A stretch of 64,000 bases of DNA from an uncultured Bacteroidales bacterium (GTDB lineage Bacteria > Bacteroidota > Bacteroidia > Bacteroidales > Bacteroidaceae), in NCBI GenBank assembly GCA_937906165.1, contig CALCYA010000109.1:1-64000 (forward strand). Reading direction: 5' to 3'. This document shows, piece by piece, positions 1-8,438 of this stretch. Position 1 is the stretch's first letter. Every line of letters begins with the position of its first letter. The notes below the pieces were generated by a model. The model saw only the letters and a list, made by a program, of their open reading frames with translations, was not told the origin of the DNA and did no database searches. A program made the position numbers and the translations under genes.

Positions 1-84
1 AATGTTTTGTCTGTGTTAAAAAGATATTCCCCCTATAGTTTGCAGGTGAACCTGATTAATTACAACATCCCTGCAGCAACATAA
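1..84 (+). CDS. 3' end of an unidentified gene (truncated by window start)
   Basis: Frame 1 is open from the first base to a TAA at 82-84 and gives a 27-residue tail ending in VNLINYNIPAAT. A strong hairpin begins two bases after the stop, which is what the end of a plus-strand gene looks like. The tail has alternating hydrophobic and polar residues, as in a last beta-strand, but is too short to assign to a family. That this is coding is inferred from the open frame and the terminator placement only. Confidence 0.4.
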   Translation, partial: NVLSVLKRYSPYSLQVNLINYNIPAAT

Positions 85-85
85 C

Positions 86-119
86 AAAAAGAGGGTGACT
101 TTTAAGTCATCCTCTTTTT
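86..119. terminator. Bidirectional hairpin terminator between convergent genes
   Basis: AAAAAGAGG and CCTCTTTTT arms, extended inwards by a TGAC/GTCA pair, enclose a short AT-rich loop. The A tract on the left and T tract on the right let it work for the plus-strand gene ending at 84 and for the minus-strand rubredoxin ending at 164. Confidence 0.8.
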
Positions 120-163
120 GTTACACTGACGGCAGTCCTTGTTACTACAAGTTTCGTACTTTA

Positions 164-325
164 TTACTCTTCAACCTCGAACTCATCCTTGCCTACGCCG
201 CACAATGGGCATACATAGTCCTCGGGGAGGTCCTCAAATGCAACACCAGGCTCAATACCCTGCTCAGGGTCACCGATCTCCGGATCGTAGACCCACTGAC
301 ATACTGTACAAATATACTTTTTCAT
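164..325 (-). CDS. Rubredoxin
   Basis: A 53-residue protein beginning [15 protein letters not shown]. It has both rubredoxin iron knuckles: C6-x2-C9 (CTVC) near the N-terminus and C39-x2-C42 (CPLC) near the C-terminus, with the expected W, Y and D residues after the first knuckle and an acidic tail. Rubredoxins bind one iron by four cysteines and carry single electrons in the cytoplasm; in anaerobes they often feed oxygen- or peroxide-reducing enzymes. Length matches the family. It lies alone between a terminator and a leader with a stem-loop (356-381), downstream of a sirtuin gene. The physiological partner cannot be told from this window. Confidence 0.95.
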   Translation of the reverse strand: MKKYICTVCQWVYDPEIGDPEQGIEPGVAFEDLPEDYVCPLCGVGKDEFEVEE

Positions 326-355
326 AATACAATTTTTAAAGGTTAAACAATTGGC

Positions 356-381
356 GGTGCAGAATGTTCAGGCTCTGCACC
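356..381 (-). other. Stem-loop in the rubredoxin leader
   Basis: GGTGCAGA (356-363) pairs perfectly with TCTGCACC (374-381) around a 10-nt loop, about 30 nt upstream of the rubredoxin start codon. There is no T tract after it on the minus strand, so a simple terminator is unlikely. It may be an mRNA-stabilising or regulatory leader structure. Confidence 0.45.
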
Positions 382-445
382 CGGATGCTGACTACAATAA
401 CGACTCCGCTGACGAAGCATCACTCATTGACATCAATCTCCACTG

Positions 446-453
446 CAAATATA
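446..453 (-). promoter_or_regulatory. Candidate -7 element for rubredoxin
   Basis: On the minus strand this reads TATATTTG, a match to the Bacteroidetes -7 consensus TAnnTTTG, about 120 nt upstream of the rubredoxin start. No TTTG lies at the usual 19-21 nt spacing, so only half of the promoter is convincing. Confidence 0.4.
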
Positions 454-506
454 ATACAATATTTTAATATAAGAATAATTTATATCAAATATTTACAATT
501 TTGCAA

Positions 507-1211
507 TCATTTTATTTTTGAAAGATACTCGTCAATTAGAATACGCATGCCTTCCGAGGCCCCTTTACGAATTATTGTAACTCCACTCCGAGTGACATTC
601 ACCTCATTCGGGTCAATGAGATATACAGGAACATTAGCGGGTACATAATTCAGAAGACCTGCAGCAGGATAAACATTGAGAGAAGTTCCTATAATCACAA
701 AGGCATCTATGTCACGCAATGCCAGTATGGCATCCTCGATCTTAGGGACAGCCTCACCGAACCACACGATAAAAGGACGTTTCTGGGAGCCGTCTGCTGC
801 AAGATCACCTATTTTCACATTGATATTCTCTGCCGTCAGCGTCTCGACATAATCCTCGTTGTAAGGCTCGCGAGAGGAGCACACCTTCATGAGTTCACCA
901 TGCAGATGGATTACGTTTGTTGAGCCGGCACGCTCGTGCAGATTATCTACATTCTGGGTTATAACAGTAACATCAAAGTCTCGTTCAAGTTCTGCAACAA
1001 GCTCATGACCACGGTTAGGCACAACCTCAAGAAGCTGCTGCCTGCGTTTGTTGTAGAAATCAAGTACAAGGCCCGGATCAGCACGATAACCCTCGGGGGT
1101 GGCTACCTGCTCCACGGGATACTCATCCCACAGGCCGCCGCCACCGCGGAAAGTGCTTATTCCACTCTCTGCGCTCATTCCGGCGCCCGTTAGTATTGCA
1201 ATCTTTTTCAT
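507..1211 (-). CDS. cobB: Sir2-family NAD-dependent protein deacylase (class III-like)
   Basis: A 234-aa sirtuin. The ATG at 1211 is chosen over a TTG two codons upstream because MKKIAILTGAG matches the usual family start. Visible motifs: GAGMSAESGI (res. 10-18) and TFR (20-22) for NAD, TQNVDNLHE (85-93), catalytic His in HLHGE (H104), and GTSLNVYPAAG near the C-terminus. Y53 and R56 form the YxxR pair that in SIRT5 and E. coli CobB recognises succinyl or malonyl groups, so desuccinylase or demalonylase activity is likely. Only one cysteine (C111) exists in the whole protein, so the usual four-cysteine zinc site is absent. It sits between the fasciclin/SusCD operon terminator and rubredoxin, on the same strand as both. 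Confidence 0.9.
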   Translation of the reverse strand: MKKIAILTGAGMSAESGISTFRGGGGLWDEYPVEQVATPEGYRADPGLVLDFYNKRRQQLLEVVPNRGHELVAELERDFDVTVITQNVDNLHERAGSTNVIHLHGELMKVCSSREPYNEDYVETLTAENINVKIGDLAADGSQKRPFIVWFGEAVPKIEDAILALRDIDAFVIIGTSLNVYPAAGLLNYVPANVPVYLIDPNEVNVTRSGVTIIRKGASEGMRILIDEYLSKIK

Positions 1212-1251
1212 TGTCAAATATTATTAATAAAAAAAATGCCTCCAATATAAC

Positions 1252-1281
1252 AAATGAGAGGGCCTCGAGGCCCTCTCATTT
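1252..1281 (-). terminator. Terminator of the fasciclin/SusCD operon
   Basis: A perfect 30-bp palindrome (AAATGAGAGGGCCTC and its complement) starts 18 nt beyond the stop codon of the last SusD gene and ends upstream of the sirtuin gene. Confidence 0.75.
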
Positions 1282-1298
1282 GCTGTATTATCGGTTTA

Positions 1299-3314
1299 TC
1301 ACTCAATCTCTGACGGATTGAAATCCTCGGGAGTCTCCTCAACCTTGCCTGGCTCTACAACTACGCCGGGGAGAGGGAGATACCAATTGTTCTCGTCCTT
1401 CATCTGGTTGTAGAGAGCCGCATCGTACTCAAACTCAGGATGACGATGAGAACATGTATTCTTGAAAGCACGACCTGCTACACGCTTAGCGAGCACATCG
1501 TTATCACCGAGAGCCCGTGAAACACGCATGAGGTCACCAAAACGTGAGCCCTCCCAAGCAAGCTCAAGAGCCATCTCATCAAGGATAAGCTCAGAAACGT
1601 AGAGCATATAATCCTCCTCTGTCACTTCCTCTGTTACAACCTCCTTGCCGTCAACAGTCTCGGTAGGTATACCGAAGTAACGCGCAACGTTGATGTCATC
1701 AAGTGCGAAGTACTCGTTTCTCTCGCTGTCACCCGAACCGTTTGAATGGATACCGAGATTGCCATCAAATGTCTGGTCGGTGAAGTCGAACGCTACAGAG
1801 TCACTGTAAGAAATGATAGACTCCTCAACGATCTCATTACCGAAGTTATCGAAATAAGTTGTATCTATCTGGGTTACAGGGTTCTGGTACAGTATATAAT
1901 TACGCTTCAGACCCTCTTTGAGGACAACCATTGCAACATCCATAGCACCGGCATAACCCTCACGAGCCATACCCATCATGGCCTCGGCAAAACGGAGGTA
2001 AACCTGCTCAGGACGAGCAATAACGATATTAGAAACACCGATTGCAGGAATATACATTCCACCAACTGGTTCCTCAAGGTTGAACTTGCAGATAAGGTTC
2101 TTGAATTCAGTCTTCACTTCATCACCTGTAATCTGCATACATGTTGTTGAAGGAAGACGGAGGTCACCCTTAGTCTCATAGTTGTGACTATACTCAAAAA
2201 GGTCGGGACGCTCAAGGTCATCACCCTCGGCATAACGGTAAATCTGACGTTCAGAGAGACCTATCATACCAGGTGAAACAAACACCTGAGAACCACCCAC
2301 GTCATCCTTTGGCAAGAATACAGAAGCAAGGTCCGATGTTGTACCGTCGAGCGAGCTCTCGGCATAAGGAATCATAGTAAGGACACTTGAACTTGCTGTC
2401 GTCGCAAAGGTCTTGAGAGCGAACTTATGAGCAAAACGGGTATTCATATTCTTACCGCCTACTGAAGTATACTGTGAACGGTAAGTTCCTTCTGAGTACT
2501 TTGGAGCTGTTGCATTTGTACCGGCACCTGTAAGGAAGTCATAATAACACTTCGCAGCCTTCTTGTAGTCACCGGCAGCACCTCTCCACAGGTACATGTC
2601 ACCGAGCAACAGACGGATAGGCACAAACAGTTTGGCTGTCTCGATTTCTGTACCGTTCTCACCATAACCGAACTTCAGGATTTTACCGTCAACGTCCCAT
2701 GCAGGCATTGGATAAGCAGCCGGATTCTCGTATGGAAGGATGTCTGCAATAAGATTAGAGATAATCTCCTCGCGTGAGAGCATAGGCTGGTTCATCACCT
2801 TCTCGGCCTCACTATGGGTGAGGATAGGAGTTGTGTAGTAAGGAACCTGGTTGTAGTTGATTGCCAGCTGCAGGTATGTCCATGCACGTACGCTCTTTAC
2901 GGCAACGTACTCAGGCAACATCAACTTTACATTGTTCTTCTCAAGAGTTGTATCAACGCGTGCAAGGTAGATGTTACAGTTGTTGATGATTGCATAGTAG
3001 TCCTTTACATCAAGGTACTTGTTGGTCTCGACATTGAAGACAGACTTGCTCAATTCCTGGATATCAACGACAGCCTTTGTCTCGCTGATTGCGAGAAGGT
3101 CTGCACGGAGTTCGTTAAGAAGAACCTGACGGTCACCGACCTCCTGCACGCTCTTGAGGATACCCAAAACAGAATATACAGAGTCGTTCAATGTCCAATT
3201 GTCAAACTCGTACTCGACACGGTCTGACTCAACATTCAGCATATCCTCACAAGAGCTGAAACAGAAAGCTCCGCAAAGAAGGAATGTCACTGTATAAATA
3301 AAGTTCTTTTTCAT
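1299..3314 (-). CDS. SusD/RagB-family surface lipoprotein (second pair)
   Basis: A 671-aa lipoprotein that caps a SusC channel and binds ligand at the cell surface. The signal peptide ends in the lipobox FSSC with C22, followed by E-D, an acidic pattern linked to surface export in Bacteroidetes. Helical TPR-like segments follow, with SusD-type phrases such as RAWTYLQLAINYNQVPYY and, near the C-terminus, LALEWEGSRFGDLMR-type text (ELAWEGSRFGDLMRVSRA), the classic end-region signature of SusD proteins. It is longer than typical SusD proteins (about 500-580 aa), with an acidic insertion near residues 490-570. It is the last gene of the operon, 64 nt downstream of its SusC partner, with a strong stem-loop in that gap. 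The ligand cannot be inferred; no degradative enzyme is encoded nearby. Confidence 0.92.
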   Translation of the reverse strand: MKKNFIYTVTFLLCGAFCFSSCEDMLNVESDRVEYEFDNWTLNDSVYSVLGILKSVQEVGDRQVLLNELRADLLAISETKAVVDIQELSKSVFNVETNKYLDVKDYYAIINNCNIYLARVDTTLEKNNVKLMLPEYVAVKSVRAWTYLQLAINYNQVPYYTTPILTHSEAEKVMNQPMLSREEIISNLIADILPYENPAAYPMPAWDVDGKILKFGYGENGTEIETAKLFVPIRLLLGDMYLWRGAAGDYKKAAKCYYDFLTGAGTNATAPKYSEGTYRSQYTSVGGKNMNTRFAHKFALKTFATTASSSVLTMIPYAESSLDGTTSDLASVFLPKDDVGGSQVFVSPGMIGLSERQIYRYAEGDDLERPDLFEYSHNYETKGDLRLPSTTCMQITGDEVKTEFKNLICKFNLEEPVGGMYIPAIGVSNIVIARPEQVYLRFAEAMMGMAREGYAGAMDVAMVVLKEGLKRNYILYQNPVTQIDTTYFDNFGNEIVEESIISYSDSVAFDFTDQTFDGNLGIHSNGSGDSERNEYFALDDINVARYFGIPTETVDGKEVVTEEVTEEDYMLYVSELILDEMALELAWEGSRFGDLMRVSRALGDNDVLAKRVAGRAFKNTCSHRHPEFEYDAALYNQMKDENNWYLPLPGVVVEPGKVEETPEDFNPSEIE

Positions 3315-3337
3315 TGTTGTTGTTGTTTATTCCCCGG

Positions 3338-3361
3338 GGCACGGGAGAGACCTCCCGTGCC
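3338..3361 (-). other. Intercistronic stem-loop between SusC and SusD
   Basis: GGCACGGGAG (3338-3347) and CTCCCGTGCC (3352-3361) form a perfect 10-bp, GC-rich stem with a 4-nt loop in the 64-nt gap. No T tract follows on the minus strand, so it more likely stabilises or processes the mRNA than terminates it. Confidence 0.6.
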
Positions 3362-3378
3362 ACAAAGGATGTCGTTTC

Positions 3379-6300
3379 TTAGAGGTTAACCTTTACACCA
3401 AGGTGGAAGCTGCGTGTCTGAGGCAACAGACCAGCGTCAACACCCTTATACAATACATTATTATTCACAGAGAACTCAGGATCGTTACCCTCATAATCGG
3501 TAAGAGTGAGTACGTTCTCGGCAGCACACCATACTGAGAGACCCTGCAACCAGTTAACTGTAACAGGAACTTCGTATGAAAGCTTGATTGCCTTTACTCT
3601 GAAGTATGAACCGTCCTCGATCCAACGGTCAGAGAAACGTGAGTTGCCAACAGGGTCACCATAAGCTACAGCAGGGATGCTTGTCTTCTGTCCCTCTACA
3701 GTCCAACGGTTAGCCATGGCTGTTGTCTGGTTGAAGAAACTTGCACCATTCTCAAGCTGCTGACGGTAGAAGTTATATACGTCGTTACCTACAGAGTAGT
3801 TACAGTTGATATCCAGCTGGAGGTTCTTGTAAGAAAGACGTGTAAAGAGGTTACCGTAGAAGTCAGGATTAGGGTTACCGATAATGACTTTATCATTTTC
3901 ATCAATGCAACCTGGATTTGAACCCGGGTTAACGTCAACGAACTTCATGTCACCGGCCTTGAAATACTGCTTTGCACCGGTAGCATCTAACTGGTAGAGA
4001 CCGAGTTCGTCAGCCTGGGCAGAAGTGCTTATTACACCGTCAGTCTTGTATCCCCAGAATGAGCCGATAGACTCGCCTACCTTTGTAATGACCTCACCAC
4101 CGTAAACAGATACCGGGTCAATAGGCTCGTCAAGAGCAGTAATCTCATTCTTGTAGTGACCTACAGAAGCACCGAGCTCCCACTGCCAATTCTTGGTATT
4201 GATGAGCTTTGCATTTACTGTAGCCTCGATACCTGTATTCTCGAGCTCACCACCGTTGGCCCAATACTTACCCATACCTGTCACGAACTGGTAATCCTTC
4301 TGTACGAGAAGGTCACTTGTCTTAGACTTGTACCAGTCGAGAGAAAGAGCAAGGCGGTTATCGAAGAGCATAGCATCAAGTCCTACATTGAAGCGTGCTG
4401 TTGTCTCCCATTTTACACCGTCGTTCTCAACGTTACCGAGCTGGAGACCCATAGACTGATCGTAGAACTTGACTGCCTGCAGGTAACTGCGTGCAGCAAG
4501 ATAGTCGATTGCATCGTTACCTGTAATGTCGTAACCGGCACGCAACTTGAGCATATTTACAGGCTTGAGGTTGAACCATGACTCTGAAGAAAGCAACCAT
4601 GCTGCCTGAACTGATGGGAAAAAGCCCCATGCAACGCCACACATCTTGAGAGCATCGTCAGCCTTGTTTCCGAAACGTGAAGAAGACTCCAGAGAAGCAG
4701 CAAGCTGCAGGAAATAACGTGTCTTGTAAGAGTAGTCTGCAGAGAGGTACCACGCCATGTTTGTCCAAACATTCTTGTCACCCTCGCTGCTCAGGTGATC
4801 AAGGTTGGTAGAAACGTTGAATGAGTTGTCACTACCAGAGTTCGCACCGGCAATAGAGCTTGAGTCGAAGTTAAAGTTTGTATAGCGAAAACCACCTGTA
4901 ACATCCAATGAGTGTGCACCGAAGACCTTGCTCCAGTCAACGCGTGTATCACTTGAGATAGCAGCCTCCTTACCGAAGGAAGAAGAGATGTAGTTACCGA
5001 TTCTACCGTTCAATGAAGGAACATAGAAATGGTAGAGAGTATTGTCGGAACCTGTCGGATAAGGCAAATAGTACTTCTCGCTGACACGGTGCAGAGAGTA
5101 GTTGAATGTCTCAGTAATCTTGAAGTCACCGAGTACCAGTTCGGGAGCCACAGTAATACCCATGTTGGTGTACTCCAACTCGTTCTTCTGTGCATCGGAA
5201 CCTTTTGTAAGGATTGTCATAGGGTTGTAGTATGAGTTGTTGGGGTAAGCAACACCGGCAGCTCTTACTACATCGAATGCGAATGTATCGCTGAGGTCAA
5301 GGATAGAGCTTATCTCACCTGTTGTAGCATAGCGATAAGGACTCAAGAATGGAGACTTGATGGCAGCAAGAACACCTGTAGAAGATACAGGGAATGCTGT
5401 AGCGTCCTCACGCATACCATCGTCGAGAACCTCACGGCCGACACGTGCATAAGAGATATCGAAACGTGTTGTGAAGTTTTCGGCAAGCAAGATATCAGAG
5501 TTCAAACGGATGTTCATTCGGTCGAAATCATTACCCTTGAGAGGAGAATCGGCCAAAGTGTAACCGAATGAGAAGTTGTACATAGCCACTTCATCACCAC
5601 CCTCTACGTTAACCTTGTAGTTCTGTGTAAAAGCCTCACGATAAACGAGATCAGTCCAATCAGTATTGTTATGGAACTTGTTGTAGTAGATGAAGTCCTT
5701 GTCAGTACGCAAGAAAGGAATGTTGCGGTTGGCATTTACATCCATTGTACCGATAAGGTCATTGGTGTACACGCGATAAGCCTCGGCACCCAACATATCC
5801 TGTGTCGTCGGAGCAAGAGCTACATCGGCATAGATGTTTGCTGTAATGCGGGTAGCCATGCTCTCACCACGTTTTGTGTTGATGAGGACTACACCATTGG
5901 CTGCACGTGCACCATAGATGGCTGTACCGTTCTTGAGAACCTTTACGTCACGTATATCGTTTACGTCAATTGCATTGAGGATATTGTTGTAAAGACCCAT
6001 GTGGATAGACTCGTTACCCTCCTGCATATCCCAGATGACACCGTCAACCACGAACAAAGGCTGTGTATTCGCGTTCAAAGAGTTGATACCGCGGATAAAC
6101 ATCACGTTACCGATACCGGGAGTACCTGAACGTGTGATTGAACGTACGTCGGCACCGAGCTTATTCTGGATGTCGTCATCGACTGAGAGCGCCCAAGAGC
6201 CCTCCTCGTCAAAACCGCGTTCAGCAGTAAGGACGATATCCTCGTTATAGTTCTCTGCGAAGTCATCAGCATAGAGACGTACGTTTATGATGTCTCTATT

Positions 6301-6648
6301 GCCTACAGCCTTCTGTACAAGGAGATACTCCTGTGTGGAGAAGTTCAGCAAGGTTACATAAGATGGGATGTTGAGTTTGTAACGGCCCTCAGCATCGGTC
6401 ATCGCAGTAATCTTCATGTGACCGGTAGCCTGTACGCGTACACCGGCCATTGGTGTGTTTGTTGCAGCATCGTATACTGTACCGGTAATAGTGCGCACCT
6501 CCTCGGGAGCTGCCACCTCGACCCTTACAGAATCCTTTGCTACGTAGTCGTCAGAAAATAGATCTGACGCGTGGACTGCCGATGGCATCAACATTGCGAG
6601 AGCCACCGCTAATTGCATAAATTGTCGCATATACATAGTAAATTTCAT
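3379..6648 (-). CDS. SusC/RagA-type TonB-dependent outer-membrane transporter (second pair)
   Basis: A 1089-aa transporter: signal peptide (to about residue 27), carboxypeptidase-regulatory-like beta-sandwich (EVRTITGTVYDAATNTPMAG, about res. 51-135), TonB plug (FIRGINSLNANTQPLFVVDG and VKVLKNGTAIYGARAANGVV), then a long 22-strand-type barrel ending in an aromatic strand (RSFHLGVKVNL). It takes up ligand across the outer membrane with TonB energy and works with the SusD downstream and probably the fasciclin lipoprotein 8 nt upstream. The region between the first domain and the plug (about res. 135-175) is not the usual VVVGYGxxKK text, so the TonB box is hard to place. Several start codons lie within the first 11 residues. 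Confidence 0.93.
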   Translation of the reverse strand: MKFTMYMRQFMQLAVALAMLMPSAVHASDLFSDDYVAKDSVRVEVAAPEEVRTITGTVYDAATNTPMAGVRVQATGHMKITAMTDAEGRYKLNIPSYVTLLNFSTQEYLLVQKAVGNRDIINVRLYADDFAENYNEDIVLTAERGFDEEGSWALSVDDDIQNKLGADVRSITRSGTPGIGNVMFIRGINSLNANTQPLFVVDGVIWDMQEGNESIHMGLYNNILNAIDVNDIRDVKVLKNGTAIYGARAANGVVLINTKRGESMATRITANIYADVALAPTTQDMLGAEAYRVYTNDLIGTMDVNANRNIPFLRTDKDFIYYNKFHNNTDWTDLVYREAFTQNYKVNVEGGDEVAMYNFSFGYTLADSPLKGNDFDRMNIRLNSDILLAENFTTRFDISYARVGREVLDDGMREDATAFPVSSTGVLAAIKSPFLSPYRYATTGEISSILDLSDTFAFDVVRAAGVAYPNNSYYNPMTILTKGSDAQKNELEYTNMGITVAPELVLGDFKITETFNYSLHRVSEKYYLPYPTGSDNTLYHFYVPSLNGRIGNYISSSFGKEAAISSDTRVDWSKVFGAHSLDVTGGFRYTNFNFDSSSIAGANSGSDNSFNVSTNLDHLSSEGDKNVWTNMAWYLSADYSYKTRYFLQLAASLESSSRFGNKADDALKMCGVAWGFFPSVQAAWLLSSESWFNLKPVNMLKLRAGYDITGNDAIDYLAARSYLQAVKFYDQSMGLQLGNVENDGVKWETTARFNVGLDAMLFDNRLALSLDWYKSKTSDLLVQKDYQFVTGMGKYWANGGELENTGIEATVNAKLINTKNWQWELGASVGHYKNEITALDEPIDPVSVYGGEVITKVGESIGSFWGYKTDGVISTSAQADELGLYQLDATGAKQYFKAGDMKFVDVNPGSNPGCIDENDKVIIGNPNPDFYGNLFTRLSYKNLQLDINCNYSVGNDVYNFYRQQLENGASFFNQTTAMANRWTVEGQKTSIPAVAYGDPVGNSRFSDRWIEDGSYFRVKAIKLSYEVPVTVNWLQGLSVWCAAENVLTLTDYEGNDPEFSVNNNVLYKGVDAGLLPQTRSFHLGVKVNL

Positions 6649-6656
6649 TTTTATCG

Positions 6657-8339
6657 TTATTCTACAGGATCTTCAACCGGGATAAAGAGGATAGCATCGA
6701 GGCGGATTGAACGGTCGTACTTCTTTGTATTACCGTCAGACTTGACCTCAATAACAACACCATAATCGGGCTCATTACCGGTATTGTAATACTCGCAGTA
6801 AGGGATAGTCACAACTGAACGCTCACCGGATGACTCGGTCAGGAAGATTGTGTCAAGACGTGTAGGATCGTTGTGTACATCCTTGTGGTTAGCAATAGTT
6901 GCTGTTGTAGTACCTGTCGCCTGGGTAATCTTGATCTGCATCTCATGTGGTTTAAGATCTGCTGCAGCGTCTGCATTTGTGATGTGCTTTGGAACAACAA
7001 TGAGCGCTACGTTATAGCTTGCCGAAAGCAGGTTCGGCACCTTGTAACGTACGGTTGTAGCAGCCTTGTCAGAGTACAACTCAAAGTACCTGTTACCAGA
7101 GATTTCAGCACCGATGAATGCAGAATCCTTGTTGATCTGCGATTTTGAAGCAGAGTGGATATAATCAACACCACTGGCAATGTAAGTTCTCATCTTCTCA
7201 TTCTCGGCCTCAAGCTTGATTGTGTCATGCCACAAATCAAAGATTGTATATGGGCACTTGTCGATAATCTTGAAGACACCGTTTGAAAGCTCCTTCTCAA
7301 AGATGACATTCTTCTCGACATCAGCCTTGAGGAACTCGGGGCGATCCCAATCGTCACCCTGCCAAGCAGGCATGATAGAATCGGGACTTTCAACATATCT
7401 CTGCTCATAGTTGCTGTAGGTCATGTACTTGATAAGGTTCAAGCGTGAGTGTGTATGACGCATTGAGTCACGCATCTCGGGAGTAAGAGATGTTGGATTG
7501 GTAATCTTCGTATTATAATTGAAATGCTTCTCAGAGATTGCGAGCATCTCCTTCCATACTTCGTTTGTAGGAACGTATACAGTATATACGGAATCCTCAT
7601 CGTTAAGGATACCTACACCCTTCCATGGACGGAGGAACTTGTTTGTTGTCACGAACACAGAGTCAAGGTATGTCTGCTCGCCATCCTTGATGGGACCGAT
7701 GATACTCTGGCTCTCAGAGAACTCTGTAACGTCGAACGCATAGAGGAAGTTTGCAACAGAGTCAACACGTGCGTCGGTCTTCAAGAACTCCCAGATGTTG
7801 TACTTGTACTCGGCCGGACCGGCAATCTTGTGGAGGATACCGTTCCATACACGGATGTTGGCATCGTCAATCTTCTGACCGTCGAATGTATAACCATTGA
7901 CATAGTCACCGGTAAAGAGTGCCACCTTGTCATTGAGAAGGAGAATCTTGTTGTCTTCCTCGAGTTTGCCGTTTGCAGCCTTCAAGTGGTTTGCGATATG
8001 AGCCTCTATGAAGCATCTGAAAACCTGGTCACGGTTACCGGCCTCAATCTCGGCAATAAGAGAGTCCTTGTTGAATGTACCGTTTGCCGGTGCCCATACA
8101 GTGTAGACTCTTGAATGGTTGAAAAGAGAGTCAGCACAATGAGCGCCACATGCGTTGAGTACATCCACAAACTCGGTCAATTCGGCATCCGAGGTAATGA
8201 CCTCGAACATAGTCTTGTCGGCAAATGGAACCTCCGGGGTCACCTTCAAGCCCTCTGAATCGTCGCAAGATGAGGCAAAGAAGAGAGCCCCGAACAACAT
8301 TGCGCCGGTCAGAATTTTATGCTTAAAAATTGTATTCAT
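6657..8339 (-). CDS. Fasciclin (FAS1) domain surface lipoprotein, two-domain
   Basis: A 560-aa lipoprotein. Its signal peptide ends in FASSC (C25) followed by DDSEG, an acidic sequence of the kind that directs lipoproteins to the outer surface. Two FAS1-like modules are visible: one with VYTVWAPANGTFNK (about res. 83-96) closing with IRVWNGILHKI, and one with VYTVYVPTNEVWKE (about res. 256-270). A beta-rich C-terminal region of about 190 residues follows. FAS1 domains usually mediate adhesion or protein-protein contact. It starts 99 nt after the first SusD and stops 8 nt before the second SusC, so it is probably translated with that SusC and acts as an accessory surface protein of that transporter. 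Function beyond this is inferred. Confidence 0.85.
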   Translation of the reverse strand: MNTIFKHKILTGAMLFGALFFASSCDDSEGLKVTPEVPFADKTMFEVITSDAELTEFVDVLNACGAHCADSLFNHSRVYTVWAPANGTFNKDSLIAEIEAGNRDQVFRCFIEAHIANHLKAANGKLEEDNKILLLNDKVALFTGDYVNGYTFDGQKIDDANIRVWNGILHKIAGPAEYKYNIWEFLKTDARVDSVANFLYAFDVTEFSESQSIIGPIKDGEQTYLDSVFVTTNKFLRPWKGVGILNDEDSVYTVYVPTNEVWKEMLAISEKHFNYNTKITNPTSLTPEMRDSMRHTHSRLNLIKYMTYSNYEQRYVESPDSIMPAWQGDDWDRPEFLKADVEKNVIFEKELSNGVFKIIDKCPYTIFDLWHDTIKLEAENEKMRTYIASGVDYIHSASKSQINKDSAFIGAEISGNRYFELYSDKAATTVRYKVPNLLSASYNVALIVVPKHITNADAAADLKPHEMQIKITQATGTTTATIANHKDVHNDPTRLDTIFLTESSGERSVVTIPYCEYYNTGNEPDYGVVIEVKSDGNTKKYDRSIRLDAILFIPVEDPVE

Positions 8340-8367
8340 ATAAATAAGTTTTTTTCTTTCATTAATG

Positions 8368-8414
8368 GGTCACTGCAGCATCACCGCCACTTGTCGTCAC
8401 ACATTGCAGTGACC
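8368..8414 (-). other. Intercistronic stem-loop between first SusD and second fasciclin gene
   Basis: GGTCACTGCA (8368-8377) pairs perfectly with TGCAGTGACC (8405-8414) across a 27-nt loop in the 99-nt gap. It separates the two three-gene blocks of the locus. The minus-strand sequence after it is A-rich rather than T-rich, so processing or attenuation is more likely than full termination. Confidence 0.5.
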
Positions 8415-8438
8415 TTTTGATAAAATTCTTTACTACAA

